Source: Sphingobacteriales bacterium (lineage in GTDB: Bacteria > Bacteroidota > Bacteroidia > Chitinophagales > Chitinophagaceae). Taken from it: a stretch of 64,000 bases of DNA. Position 1 is the first letter of the stretch, and every line of letters begins with the position of its first letter. Below are positions 36,402 through 43,477 of this stretch, piece after piece. The DNA lies in the NCBI GenBank assembly GCA_016235125.1, contig JACRLZ010000002.1, positions 744,001-808,000 of the forward strand, written 5' to 3'. A model generated the notes under the pieces. The model saw only the letters and a list, made by a program, of their open reading frames with translations, ran no database searches and was not told where the DNA came from. A program made the translations under genes and the position numbers.

Positions 36402-37205
36402 ATGTTTTGCTTATTTCAAATAAGATATTTTTTTCTTCTTGTCTTTTCCCTGTTGCAGTTTTCATGCACACCCTCGGGTCAAAAGGATAGCCGGAAACTT
36501 GTATGGAACGATGAATTTAATTACACTGGTTTGCCTGACAGCAGTAAATGGGATTATGATGTTGGGGGCCATGGCTGGGGCAATAATGAACTGCAATATT
36601 ATACCAATGCCGATACTGGCAATGCAGTAGTACGGAATGGCAAACTGATTATTACAGCAAGAAAACAACAGTCGGGAACAAACCCATATACATCAGCAAG
36701 ACTGATCACTAAAAATAAAGGCGACTGGTTGTACGGAAGAATAGAAGTGAAGGCAAAGCTGCCTGCCGGGCGGGGTATATGGCCTGCCATCTGGATGCTG
36801 CCGACCGATTGGGCCTATGGTGGCTGGCCTGAAAGCGGCGAGATTGATATTATGGAAAATGTCGGTTTCATGCCCGATTCTGTTTTCAGCAGTGTGCACA
36901 CCAAATCATTCAATCATGTCATTCATACCCAAAAGACAAAGGGTTTATTTGTAAATGATGTGTATAACAGTTTTCATGTTTATGCTGCTGAATGGTTCGA
37001 AGACAAAATTGACTTTTATATGGACGATAAACTCTTCTTTAGTTTTTCCAACACTCATAACGGTTTTGCTGAATGGCCTTTCGATAAGCGGTTTCATCTG
37101 CTGCTGAACATTGCCGTAGGCGGAAACTGGGGCGGTGCTCAGGGAATTGATAGTAGTATTATTGCTTCATCCATGGAGGTGGATTATGTAAGGGTATATA
37201 AATGA
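36402..37205 (+). CDS. GH16 endo-beta-1,3-glucanase (laminarinase type), lipoprotein
   Basis: 267 residues. An aromatic-rich signal with lipobox LQFSCTPS marks a lipoprotein. The single GH16 beta-jelly-roll contains LVWNDEFNYTGLPDSSKWDYD, WGNNELQYYT, GRIEVKAKLPAGRGIWPAIWML and the catalytic ESGEIDIMENVG (Glu147, Asp149, Glu152), where the E-I-D-I-M-E form with a bulge Met is typical of laminarinases and lichenases. It closes with FHLLLNIAVGGNWGG and the final VDYVRVYK strand. It cuts internal beta-1,3 (or mixed beta-1,3/1,4) glucan links at the surface. It is the last gene of the operon; no clear terminator follows before the convergent lpdA. Confidence 0.95.
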   Translation: MFCLFQIRYFFLLVFSLLQFSCTPSGQKDSRKLVWNDEFNYTGLPDSSKWDYDVGGHGWGNNELQYYTNADTGNAVVRNGKLIITARKQQSGTNPYTSARLITKNKGDWLYGRIEVKAKLPAGRGIWPAIWMLPTDWAYGGWPESGEIDIMENVGFMPDSVFSSVHTKSFNHVIHTQKTKGLFVNDVYNSFHVYAAEWFEDKIDFYMDDKLFFSFSNTHNGFAEWPFDKRFHLLLNIAVGGNWGGAQGIDSSIIASSMEVDYVRVYK

Positions 37206-37292
37206 TAATGTATAGGTTGGCGCCAATGCCGGTGAAATGAAGATCACAGAATACCGTTGAGGCTTTCTGAGCAATTTTTATAAATCGAAGTT

Positions 37293-38696
37293 CTAAATAT
37301 GAATCGCCTCCCCATACGCCACTTCAATGGCATCTTTCACACTTTCGCTGATGGTAGGGTGGGGGTGAATGGCATTCAACACTTCCTGGTATGTAGTTTC
37401 CAGTTTTCTTGCGGTAACTGTTTCGGCGATCATCTCCGTTACATTGTATCCTATCATGTGTGTGCCGAGCCATTCGCCGTATTTGGCATCAAATATCACT
37501 TTGATAAAACCTTCAGTGTGTCCCGCAGCCGAAGCTTTGCCGCTGGCGCTTAGCGGGAACTTTCCGACCCTCACTTCAAAACCTGCTTCCTTTGCAGCCT
37601 TTTCTGTGTAACCAACGGAAGCGATCTCCGGCACACAATAGGTGCAACCGGGTATATTATTATAATCTATGGGTTCGGGCTGATGATGATATTTGTTTTC
37701 ATTGTAACCAATAGCTTCCACACAAACAATCCCTTCCTTACTGGCCACATGTGCCAATGCCTGTCCGGGTGAGCAATCACCGATGGCATAAATACCGGGG
37801 ATATTTGTCTGGCCGTATTTGTCAACCATTATCTTTCCTTTATCAGTTTTCACACCCACTGCTTCAAGGCCTATGCCTTCAATATTGGCCGAAACACCCA
37901 CAGCGCTTAATAATACATCGGCTTCCAACATTACTTCGCCGCTGGCTGTTTTCACTTTGGCCTTTACTCCGTCACCGGAAGTATCAACAGCCGTTACCTC
38001 GCTGCTTGTCATAATGCTGATGCCTTGTTTCTTGTATTGCTTTTCAAGTTCTTTTGATATTTCTTCGTCTTCCACAGGAACTGCCCTGGGCAGGAATTCC
38101 ACTATGGTGACTTTTGTTCCCAAACTGTTGTAGAAATAAGCGAACTCCACACCGATGGCGCCGCTGCCTGCTACTATCATTGATTTGGGCAATTGTGGCA
38201 GTACCATGGCTTCACGGTAACCGATTATTTTTTTACCGTCAATCTTCATGGCTGGCAGTTCACGGCTGCGGCCGCCGGTAGCTATGACGATATGTTTTGC
38301 CTCAACGGTCTGTACCTTGCCATCTTTATCAGTTATTTCCAGTTTCCCTTTTGATACCAGTTTGCCAAAACCCATGATGACATCAATCTTGTTTTTACGC
38401 ATCAGGAACTGCACGCCTTTGCTCATTTTATCGGCCACAGCCCTGCTTCTTTTTATCACTGCTTCAAAATTGGGAGTACCGCTGGCTTCAATACCGAAAT
38501 CTTTTGAATGTTTGACATACTCATACACCTGTGCACTTTTCAGAAGGGCTTTGGTGGGAATACAGCCCCAGTTGAGACAGATACCACCCAGGCTTTCCTT
38601 TTCTATGATTGCTGTTTTAAAACCAAGCTGAGAAGCACGGATAGCTGCCACATAACCACCGGGACCGCTACCAAGAACCACTACATCGTATGCCAT
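37293..38696 (-). CDS. lpdA: Dihydrolipoamide dehydrogenase (E3)
   Basis: 467 residues, full length. It reoxidises lipoamide in the 2-oxoacid dehydrogenase complexes, transferring electrons to NAD+. Seen: FAD-binding GSGPGGYVAA at the N terminus, the redox disulfide in GGICLNWGCIPTK (Cys40/Cys45), NAD-binding GSGAIGVEFAYF, the second FAD motif GIYAIGDC, and the C-terminal interface with the active-site HPHPTISE (His-x-x-x-x-Glu). Monocistronic by position. Its 3' end meets the PUL tail, and an 87-bp gap without a terminator separates them. A decayed duplicate of its last ~56 codons lies at 9645-9817, on the other side of the PUL in the same orientation. Confidence 0.97.
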   Translation of the reverse strand: MAYDVVVLGSGPGGYVAAIRASQLGFKTAIIEKESLGGICLNWGCIPTKALLKSAQVYEYVKHSKDFGIEASGTPNFEAVIKRSRAVADKMSKGVQFLMRKNKIDVIMGFGKLVSKGKLEITDKDGKVQTVEAKHIVIATGGRSRELPAMKIDGKKIIGYREAMVLPQLPKSMIVAGSGAIGVEFAYFYNSLGTKVTIVEFLPRAVPVEDEEISKELEKQYKKQGISIMTSSEVTAVDTSGDGVKAKVKTASGEVMLEADVLLSAVGVSANIEGIGLEAVGVKTDKGKIMVDKYGQTNIPGIYAIGDCSPGQALAHVASKEGIVCVEAIGYNENKYHHQPEPIDYNNIPGCTYCVPEIASVGYTEKAAKEAGFEVRVGKFPLSASGKASAAGHTEGFIKVIFDAKYGEWLGTHMIGYNVTEMIAETVTARKLETTYQEVLNAIHPHPTISESVKDAIEVAYGEAIHI

Positions 38697-38706
38697 TGTA
38701 ATTTTG

Positions 38707-38731
38707 GATTTTAGATTTCAGATTTCAGATT
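38707..38731. repeat. Short tandem ATTTCAG-type repeat upstream of lpdA
   Basis: Three imperfect 8-9-bp units (GATTTTAG, ATTTCAG, ATTTCAG) stand directly before the lpdA start codon on the minus strand. Repeats of this kind occur in intergenic DNA of many Bacteroidota; no function is evident. Confidence 0.4.
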
Positions 38732-38894
38732 GGAGCAGCGAAGCTACTGGAAAGTAAGCAATTGGTCAAAGCAGGGTGGGTTTTCGATTTTTTGCTGAAA
38801 GCCAGAGGATAAGCCTTTCCACAGTTGTGGGAAAAACCCAGGGCGGGGGGCAAATTTTTATACCAGCCATACATAAATATTCGTCTTTTACCCC

Positions 38895-38902
38895 TAACTT
38901 TG
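38895..38902 (+). promoter_or_regulatory. Putative -7 box of the rpmB promoter
   Basis: TAACTTTG matches TANNTTTG and lies 23 bp before the rpmB ATG, giving a short leader of roughly 15-20 nt. A -33 TTTG is not clear at the usual spacing. Confidence 0.5.
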
Positions 38903-38925
38903 CCGTCCAAAATTTCGTATCAATT

Positions 38926-39162
38926 ATGGCCAGAGTTTGTCAGGTTACAGGTAAAACACCGGTGGGAGGACATAAGGTTTCTCACTCCAACATCAAGACC
39001 AAGCGTCGTTTTCTGCCCAATTTGCAGAAAAAGAAATTTTACCTGGCTGAAGAAGATAAATGGATAACCCTGAAGCTGACTACCGATGCTATCAGGACCA
39101 TCAATAAAAGAGGTTTATACACTGTTGTAAAAGAATTGAGGGCAAAAGGTCAACATATCTAA
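38926..39162 (+). CDS. rpmB: 50S ribosomal protein L28 (bL28)
   Basis: 78 residues from the ATG at 38926; longer in-frame starts upstream are not needed. The sequence MARVCQVTGKTPVGGHKVSHS and the RRFLPNLQKKKFYL core are textbook bL28 of the Bacteroidota type, which keeps a Cys-containing N terminus. It is the first gene of the L28-L33-DUF4295 group, with L33 following 12 bp later. It belongs to the large subunit near the E site/L1 region. Confidence 0.97.
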   Translation: MARVCQVTGKTPVGGHKVSHSNIKTKRRFLPNLQKKKFYLAEEDKWITLKLTTDAIRTINKRGLYTVVKELRAKGQHI

Positions 39163-39174
39163 AACTGAATAGAA

Positions 39175-39357
39175 ATGGCAAAGAAAGGAAACAGGGTACA
39201 GGTAATACTGGAATGTACTGAACATAAGAACAGCGGCAAACCAGGAACCAGCCGTTACATTACTGTAAAAAACAAGAAAAACAATCCGGAAAGAATGGAG
39301 TTAAAAAAATACAACCCCATTTTAAAGAAGATGACTGTTCATAAAGAGATCAAGTAA
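39175..39357 (+). CDS. rpmG: 50S ribosomal protein L33 (bL33)
   Basis: 60 residues. [19 protein letters not shown] followed by [15 protein letters not shown] is the bL33 signature. Only one Cys remains of the two CxxC pairs found in zinc-binding versions, so this is the zinc-free form. It is co-transcribed with rpmB 12 bp upstream; an inverted-repeat spacer separates it from the DUF4295 gene. Confidence 0.97.
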   Translation: MAKKGNRVQVILECTEHKNSGKPGTSRYITVKNKKNNPERMELKKYNPILKKMTVHKEIK

Positions 39358-39372
39358 ATTTTGAAAAGTGCG

Positions 39373-39425
39373 ATTGGGAAATTGGGAAATTGCCCGTCAG
39401 CGCTAAATTTCGAAATTTCCCAATT
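39373..39425. repeat. Inverted and direct repeat between rpmG and the DUF4295 gene
   Basis: ATTGGGAAATTGGGAAATT (39373-39391) is a doubled 8-bp unit. Its second part (39380-39391) is exactly complementary to AATTTCCCAATT (39414-39425), with a 22-nt spacer. It could fold inside the operon mRNA or be a copy of a dispersed intergenic repeat. Confidence 0.5.
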
Positions 39426-39439
39426 CCAAAATATAAGTC

Positions 39440-39613
39440 ATGGCAAAAGCAGCAAAAACGGCGATCAAAACAAAGGATGCAAGAGCAGCAGCCGAAGCAA
39501 AGAACTGGACAAAAGTGATAAAAGCGGTACGCAGCCCTAAAACCGGAGCCTACACTTTTAAAGAGCAGATCGTTCATAAAGATAAGATCAAAGAATTTTT
39601 GGCTCAGAAGTAA
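39440..39613 (+). CDS. DUF4295 family protein (probable Bacteroidota-specific ribosomal protein)
   Basis: 57 residues, very basic: an Ala/Lys-rich N terminus followed by TKVIKAVRSPKTGAYTFKEQ and a KDKIKEFLAQK end. This is the DUF4295 family, nearly always found after rpmB-rpmG in Bacteroidota. From memory, a DUF4295 protein was seen in the large subunit of the Flavobacterium johnsoniae ribosome and named bL38; I cannot verify that here. The ATG at 39440 follows ATATAAGTC without a Shine-Dalgarno sequence, normal for the phylum. A terminator 52 bp downstream closes the operon. Confidence 0.92.
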   Translation: MAKAAKTAIKTKDARAAAEAKNWTKVIKAVRSPKTGAYTFKEQIVHKDKIKEFLAQK

Positions 39614-39628
39614 ACCCATCCCCTGATG

Positions 39629-39648
39629 CCTGCCTGCCGGTAGGCAGG
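39629..39648. repeat. GC-rich palindrome after the ribosomal protein operon
   Basis: CCTGCCT (39629-39635) and AGGCAGG (39642-39648) flank GCCGGT. It is of the same GC-rich, CCGG-centred class as the palindromes at 1110-1123 and 5819-5833. Confidence 0.5.
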
Positions 39649-39664
39649 GGGAGTAAGAATATTG

Positions 39665-39689
39665 AGCTGCTCCTATGAGCAGCTTTTTT
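39665..39689 (+). terminator. Intrinsic terminator of the rpmB-rpmG-DUF4295 operon
   Basis: AGCTGCTC (39665-39672) and GAGCAGCT (39677-39684) form an 8-bp stem with a CTAT loop, followed directly by a T-run. Confidence 0.9.
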
Positions 39690-39703
39690 ATTAAATCGCT
39701 GAA

Positions 39704-39761
39704 TAGTGAATAGTCAATTGTCAATGAGAAAGAGCCTTGGGGGAATGGCCCCCATTCACTA
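39704..39761. repeat. Inverted repeat and hairpin in the ftsY leader
   Basis: TAGTGAAT (39704-39711) is complementary to ATTCACTA (39754-39761). Between them TGGGGG/CCCCCA (39738-39743, 39749-39754) forms a smaller stem. After it the sequence repeats a CACTCAC-like unit up to the ftsY start at 39785. Confidence 0.4.
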
Positions 39762-39784
39762 CTCACCATTCACCACTCACTATT

Positions 39785-40759
39785 ATGGGATTCTTCAATA
39801 AACTTTTTGGAAAGAAAGAAAAGCAAAGTCTGGATGAGGGTTTGAAAAAAACCAAGGAAGGATTTTTAGCTAAGATAACCCGTGCATTTTCGGGAAAGAG
39901 CAAGGTGGATGATGAAGTGCTGGATAAGCTTGAAGAAGCGTTAGTGGGCGCCGATGTGGGAATTGAAACAACGATGAAGATCATTGAACGGATTGAAAAA
40001 AGGGCAACAAAGGAAAAATATACCAATACAACTGAGTTGAATAAAATGCTGCAGCAGGAAATAGAGCAGATGTTGATTGATGCGCCGCATTCAAACAGTT
40101 ATGCCTTTGACTCTGATCTGCCGGCAAAGCCATATATCATTTTGGTTGTGGGCGTTAATGGCGTTGGCAAAACAACAACGATTGGTAAACTTGCTTATAA
40201 TTTTAAAGCTGCCGGTAAAAATGTTTTGCTTGGTGCTGCTGATACCTTCAGGGCCGCAGCTGTAGATCAGTTGACAATATGGAGTGAAAGAGCAGGGGTT
40301 CCGATTGTGAAGCAGAATATGGGCAGCGATCCGGCTGCTGTTGCTTTTGACACAGTGCAAAGCGCCATGGCGCAGAAAAGCGATGTGGTGCTGATTGATA
40401 CGGCGGGCCGCTTACACAACAAAGCACACCTGATGGAAGAACTGAGTAAGATTAAAAGGGTAATACAAAAAACAATACCTGATGCACCGCATGAAGTGTT
40501 GCTGGTGCTGGATGGAAGTACAGGGCAAAATGCATTGGAGCAGGCTAAGCATTTTACTGCGACTACGGATGTTACAGCTTTGGCAATTACTAAGCTGGAT
40601 GGAACAGCAAAAGGTGGAGTGGTGCTGGCTATCGCCAACCAATTTAAAATACCGGTGAAGTTTATTGGTGTGGGAGAAAAGATGGAAGACCTGCTGGTGT
40701 TCGACAAACATGAATTTGTGGACAGTTTGTTTAGCCTTGAAAATAAAACTGAGGCGTGA
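39785..40759 (+). CDS. ftsY: Signal recognition particle receptor FtsY
   Basis: 324 residues from the ATG at 39785; the upstream in-frame codons from 39737 are leader sequence. The NG domain is complete: helical N domain (about 15-95), G1 loop GVNGVGKTTTIGKLA, DTFRAAAVDQL, the DTAGRLHNK G3 box, the TKLDGTAKGG G4 region and the closing GVGEKMEDL. The acidic A domain of enterobacterial FtsY is absent, as in many phyla. It docks the SRP-ribosome complex at the membrane for co-translational export. It overlaps rimO by 4 bp. Confidence 0.97.
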   Translation: MGFFNKLFGKKEKQSLDEGLKKTKEGFLAKITRAFSGKSKVDDEVLDKLEEALVGADVGIETTMKIIERIEKRATKEKYTNTTELNKMLQQEIEQMLIDAPHSNSYAFDSDLPAKPYIILVVGVNGVGKTTTIGKLAYNFKAAGKNVLLGAADTFRAAAVDQLTIWSERAGVPIVKQNMGSDPAAVAFDTVQSAMAQKSDVVLIDTAGRLHNKAHLMEELSKIKRVIQKTIPDAPHEVLLVLDGSTGQNALEQAKHFTATTDVTALAITKLDGTAKGGVVLAIANQFKIPVKFIGVGEKMEDLLVFDKHEFVDSLFSLENKTEA

Positions 40760-42063
40760 AAACAAAGAAACTTCATAGAGACAAAGTAAATATTATCACA
40801 CTCGGCTGCAGCAAGAATATGGTGGACAGCGAGGTGCTGAGCGGACAACTGCAGGCCAACGATATTGATGTGGTGCATGAGAACAAAAAGCATGACCATA
40901 ATATTGTTGTGGTAAATACCTGTGGCTTTATCGAAAAGGCAAAAGAAGAAAGCATCAACACTATATTGAACCAGGTGGAATTAAAAAAGAGAGGAAAGCT
41001 GGATAAAGTGTATGTGACAGGTTGCCTTAGTGAACGGTATAAAACAAACCTTGAAAAAGAAATACCAGAAGTAGATGCTTATTTCGGTACGATGGAGTTG
41101 CCATTGATATTAAAGCAATTTGAAGCTGATTATAAATCAGAATTGATTGGGGAGAGGATGCTTGCTACTCCGCAGCATTATGCCTACATGAAAATATCTG
41201 AAGGCTGCAACCGTACCTGTGCTTTCTGCGCCATTCCACTCATGAGAGGTCAGCATGTAAGCAAACCGATGGAAGAATTAGTAAAGGAAGCTGAGGGGTT
41301 AGTGAAAAAAGGGGTAAAAGAAATCATGCTCATTGCCCAGGAACTTACTTACTATGGTCTTGATATCTATAAAAAGAGAATGCTGGCTGATTTAATGAAG
41401 CAACTGAGTGATGTGAAAGGACTCGAATGGATCCGTCTGCATTATGCTTATCCATCGAAATTCCCATTGGAAGTATTGGATGTGATGAGAGAAAGGGATA
41501 ATATCTGCAACTATCTTGATATCCCGGTTCAGCATGCTTCCAATAAAATGCTTGCGGCCATGAAGCGTCTGATCACAAAAGAAGAAACGGAGGAACTTAT
41601 CACTGCTATAAGAGAAAAAGTACCCGGAATTTGTTTGCGTACAACATTAATAACAGGCTTCCCGGGAGAAACAGAGGATGATGTGGAAGAACTGAAAGCA
41701 TTTTTGACAAAACAACGATTTGACCGTGTCGGCATATTCACTTATTCGCATGAAGAGGGGACAAGTGGGTATGAACTGGCTGATGATGTACCTGCTGAAG
41801 AAAAAGAAAGAAGGGCACAGGCGATCATGGAAGTGCAGCAGGAAATATCTTTTGAACTGAACCAGGAAAAAGTAAATAAAGTTTATAAAGTAATTATAGA
41901 TAAAAAGGAAGCGGGTAAATATCTTGGACGAACTGAGTTTGATTCGGTGGAAGTAGATAACGAAGTAGTTATTCATTCTTTAAATAAACTTCCGATCGGT
42001 GATTTTGTAAACGTAAAAATCACAAAGGCATATGATTATGATCTGGAAGGAGTAATAAATTAA
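40756..42063 (+). CDS. rimO: Ribosomal protein S12 methylthiotransferase RimO
   Basis: 435 residues from a GTG start that overlaps the ftsY stop (GTGA). It adds a methylthio group to the conserved Asp of ribosomal protein S12, using two iron-sulfur clusters. Visible: the N-terminal MTTase domain with GCSKNMVDSE and the cluster-binding Cys residues (also VVNTCGF and VTGCLSERY), the radical SAM motif SEGCNRTCAFC, and the C-terminal TRAM domain (about 375-435). The terminator that follows immediately after its stop ends the ftsY-rimO unit. Confidence 0.96.
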   Translation: MKTKKLHRDKVNIITLGCSKNMVDSEVLSGQLQANDIDVVHENKKHDHNIVVVNTCGFIEKAKEESINTILNQVELKKRGKLDKVYVTGCLSERYKTNLEKEIPEVDAYFGTMELPLILKQFEADYKSELIGERMLATPQHYAYMKISEGCNRTCAFCAIPLMRGQHVSKPMEELVKEAEGLVKKGVKEIMLIAQELTYYGLDIYKKRMLADLMKQLSDVKGLEWIRLHYAYPSKFPLEVLDVMRERDNICNYLDIPVQHASNKMLAAMKRLITKEETEELITAIREKVPGICLRTTLITGFPGETEDDVEELKAFLTKQRFDRVGIFTYSHEEGTSGYELADDVPAEEKERRAQAIMEVQQEISFELNQEKVNKVYKVIIDKKEAGKYLGRTEFDSVEVDNEVVIHSLNKLPIGDFVNVKITKAYDYDLEGVIN

Positions 42064-42085
42064 AAAGAGGGCCGGAGCCCTCTTT
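42064..42085. terminator. Bidirectional terminator between rimO and the convergent membrane-protein gene
   Basis: AAAGAGGGC (42064-42072) and GCCCTCTTT (42077-42085) form a perfect 9-bp stem with a CGGA loop. A-rich and T-rich flanks allow it to work in both directions; it starts right at the rimO stop and ends 4 bp from the stop of the convergent gene. Confidence 0.85.
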
Positions 42086-42088
42086 GAT

Positions 42089-42574
42089 TTAGTCATCATC
42101 ATTTTTTTTATCTCCATTTTCTGCTGCTGAGTTTCCTCCATTTGTTATTTCAGAATGACGAATTTGCCCACCCAGGTGAGCAGTTTGAGCCATTACAGCG
42201 AAGGAAGCAAAAGATAAAACAACACAGAGTATTAACCCGGTTTTCAGCAGTTTTGCTTTTTGTCTTACAACTAATGCTGCCAGCGCCACCACTCCTGTGG
42301 CGATCATAACGAAAAGACCTATCTCGGCCATTTCTTCGTGTTCATGAATCATATTTTCCGAAACACCCGGCAGGTTTTCTATCATTTCCTCAGTGCCTTC
42401 GCCGGTGAGATAAACAGGTATAGTTAACAACGCTGCTGCGATCATAAAATAAAGAGATAATATTTTGATGGAATCATTTTTCCGTATAAAACCATAGAGC
42501 AAAATCAAACCGCCAACAATTGAAAAAAACAGTGGCGCATGATTCAGCGCTAAATGAATTTGAGCTGCATTCAT
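42089..42574 (-). CDS. Four-helix inner-membrane protein, DUF2231-like
   Basis: 161 residues with four membrane segments (about 12-27, 36-55, 85-103, 110-130). It has NHAPLF in the first helix and HEHEEMAEIG before the third, a His pattern seen in DUF2231-type membrane proteins that may bind haem; that is inference. Tail is polar and Asp-rich (NGDKKNDDD). It is the second gene of a minus-strand pair, 53 bp after the small exported protein at 42628. Function unknown. Confidence 0.65.
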   Translation of the reverse strand: MNAAQIHLALNHAPLFFSIVGGLILLYGFIRKNDSIKILSLYFMIAAALLTIPVYLTGEGTEEMIENLPGVSENMIHEHEEMAEIGLFVMIATGVVALAALVVRQKAKLLKTGLILCVVLSFASFAVMAQTAHLGGQIRHSEITNGGNSAAENGDKKNDDD

Positions 42575-42627
42575 ATTAATACGTTTTAAAAATTAAAAAA
42601 GATAGCCGGATAAGCCGACCGGTTTGA

Positions 42628-43017
42628 TTACGAATGAATGGCAGATATCTCAGGCGGCTGAAAAATGGGAAAGGATTTGTTATCGGGAATCTTTTCTGCA
42701 TAATGAGGAATGAAAACATTGCTAACTCCGAAATCTGTTTTTGGTATGATCTGCCTGGAGACCGGAATAGCCGTATCAATATGAACTATTCCATCCTGCG
42801 ACTTGAAAGGGAGTTGAGTATCATCATTGTCGTCATTATCATCAGGATGATTATCTGAGTAATGTATTTTCAGATACTCAAAAAAAGAAAGGCAGGGATC
42901 ATCTGAACGATGCTGAAAATAATGTTCAATTAAAACCGGAAGCCGCATTAGTTCGTGCAGTTCGGTAGAAATGCTGATAAACAAAATACAAAATATCGCA
43001 GGGATCGTTTTTTTCAT
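42628..43017 (-). CDS. Small exported protein with acidic His/Asp segment
   Basis: 129 residues. The N terminus is a probable signal segment (MKKTIPAIFCILFISISTEL). It continues ELHELMRLPVLIEHYFQHR, SLSFFEYLKIHYSD and then an Asp-dense stretch DNHPDDNDDNDD. I recall proteins of this design in Bacteroidota next to metal-resistance or outer-membrane genes, but have no family name. The acid/His clusters could bind a metal ion. Upstream of and probably co-transcribed with the DUF2231-like gene. Confidence 0.6.
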   Translation of the reverse strand: MKKTIPAIFCILFISISTELHELMRLPVLIEHYFQHRSDDPCLSFFEYLKIHYSDNHPDDNDDNDDTQLPFKSQDGIVHIDTAIPVSRQIIPKTDFGVSNVFIPHYAEKIPDNKSFPIFQPPEISAIHS

Positions 43018-43116
43018 TGATCGGGGGAGGCAATCTAAGTAAGATTATTTAGCGGCGACTTGATATTTGTCAGGTATCTTGTTAAGAGTGGTGTAATTTT
43101 ATTTACTTTAGATGAA

Positions 43117-43458
43117 ATGGTAACTTCCGAAGCTGTCAGACAATTTGCTCTCTCATTCCCCGAAACGGATGAGCATCCTCATTTTGAAAGAACCGCTTTT
43201 CGTGTAAAAAAGAAAATTTTTGCCTCACTTTCTGAAAAAGACATGAATGTAAGTCTGAAGCTCACTTTGAAAGATCAGTCTGTATTTTGCTCATTCGACA
43301 AAACAGTTATCTATCCGGTACCGGGAGGCTGGGGCAGGATGGGATTCACTTTTGTGAATCTGAGGAAGGTGAGGAAGTCAATGTTTAAAGATGCTTTGAC
43401 GGTGGCATATTGTACGGTAGCCCCACCCAAACTGGCTGAGAAATTTCTGCCTAAATAA
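43117..43458 (+). CDS. MmcQ/YjbR family protein
   Basis: 113 residues from the ATG at 43117 (in-frame upstream codons back to 43060 lack family similarity). The CyaY-like double-wing fold is indicated by ALSFPETDEHPHFERTAFRV, KKIFASLSEKDMNVSLKLT and GGWGRMGFTFVNLRKV. These small cytoplasmic proteins bind DNA in one studied case, but their role is not well defined. Followed by the DUF3667 gene after 19 bp, on the same strand. Confidence 0.85.
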   Translation: MVTSEAVRQFALSFPETDEHPHFERTAFRVKKKIFASLSEKDMNVSLKLTLKDQSVFCSFDKTVIYPVPGGWGRMGFTFVNLRKVRKSMFKDALTVAYCTVAPPKLAEKFLPK

Positions 43459-43477
43459 ATTTTTATACCTTAAGGGC

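Noticed and set aside
10005-37205. Search for an integrase, transposase or relaxase inside the flanked region
   Set aside because: None was found; the insertion model rests on the duplicated lpdA end only.
38816-38834. Inverted DnaA-box-like sequences (TTTCCACAG and TTTTCCCACAA) before rpmB
   Set aside because: Both deviate from TTATCCACA, only two are present, and no dnaA or AT-rich unwinding array is nearby; not evidence of an origin.
40267-40899. 210-codon open frame on the minus strand across ftsY and rimO
   Set aside because: It is antisense to two complete conserved genes, has low-complexity Ser/Thr/Ala composition and no start context; a shadow of the coding strand.
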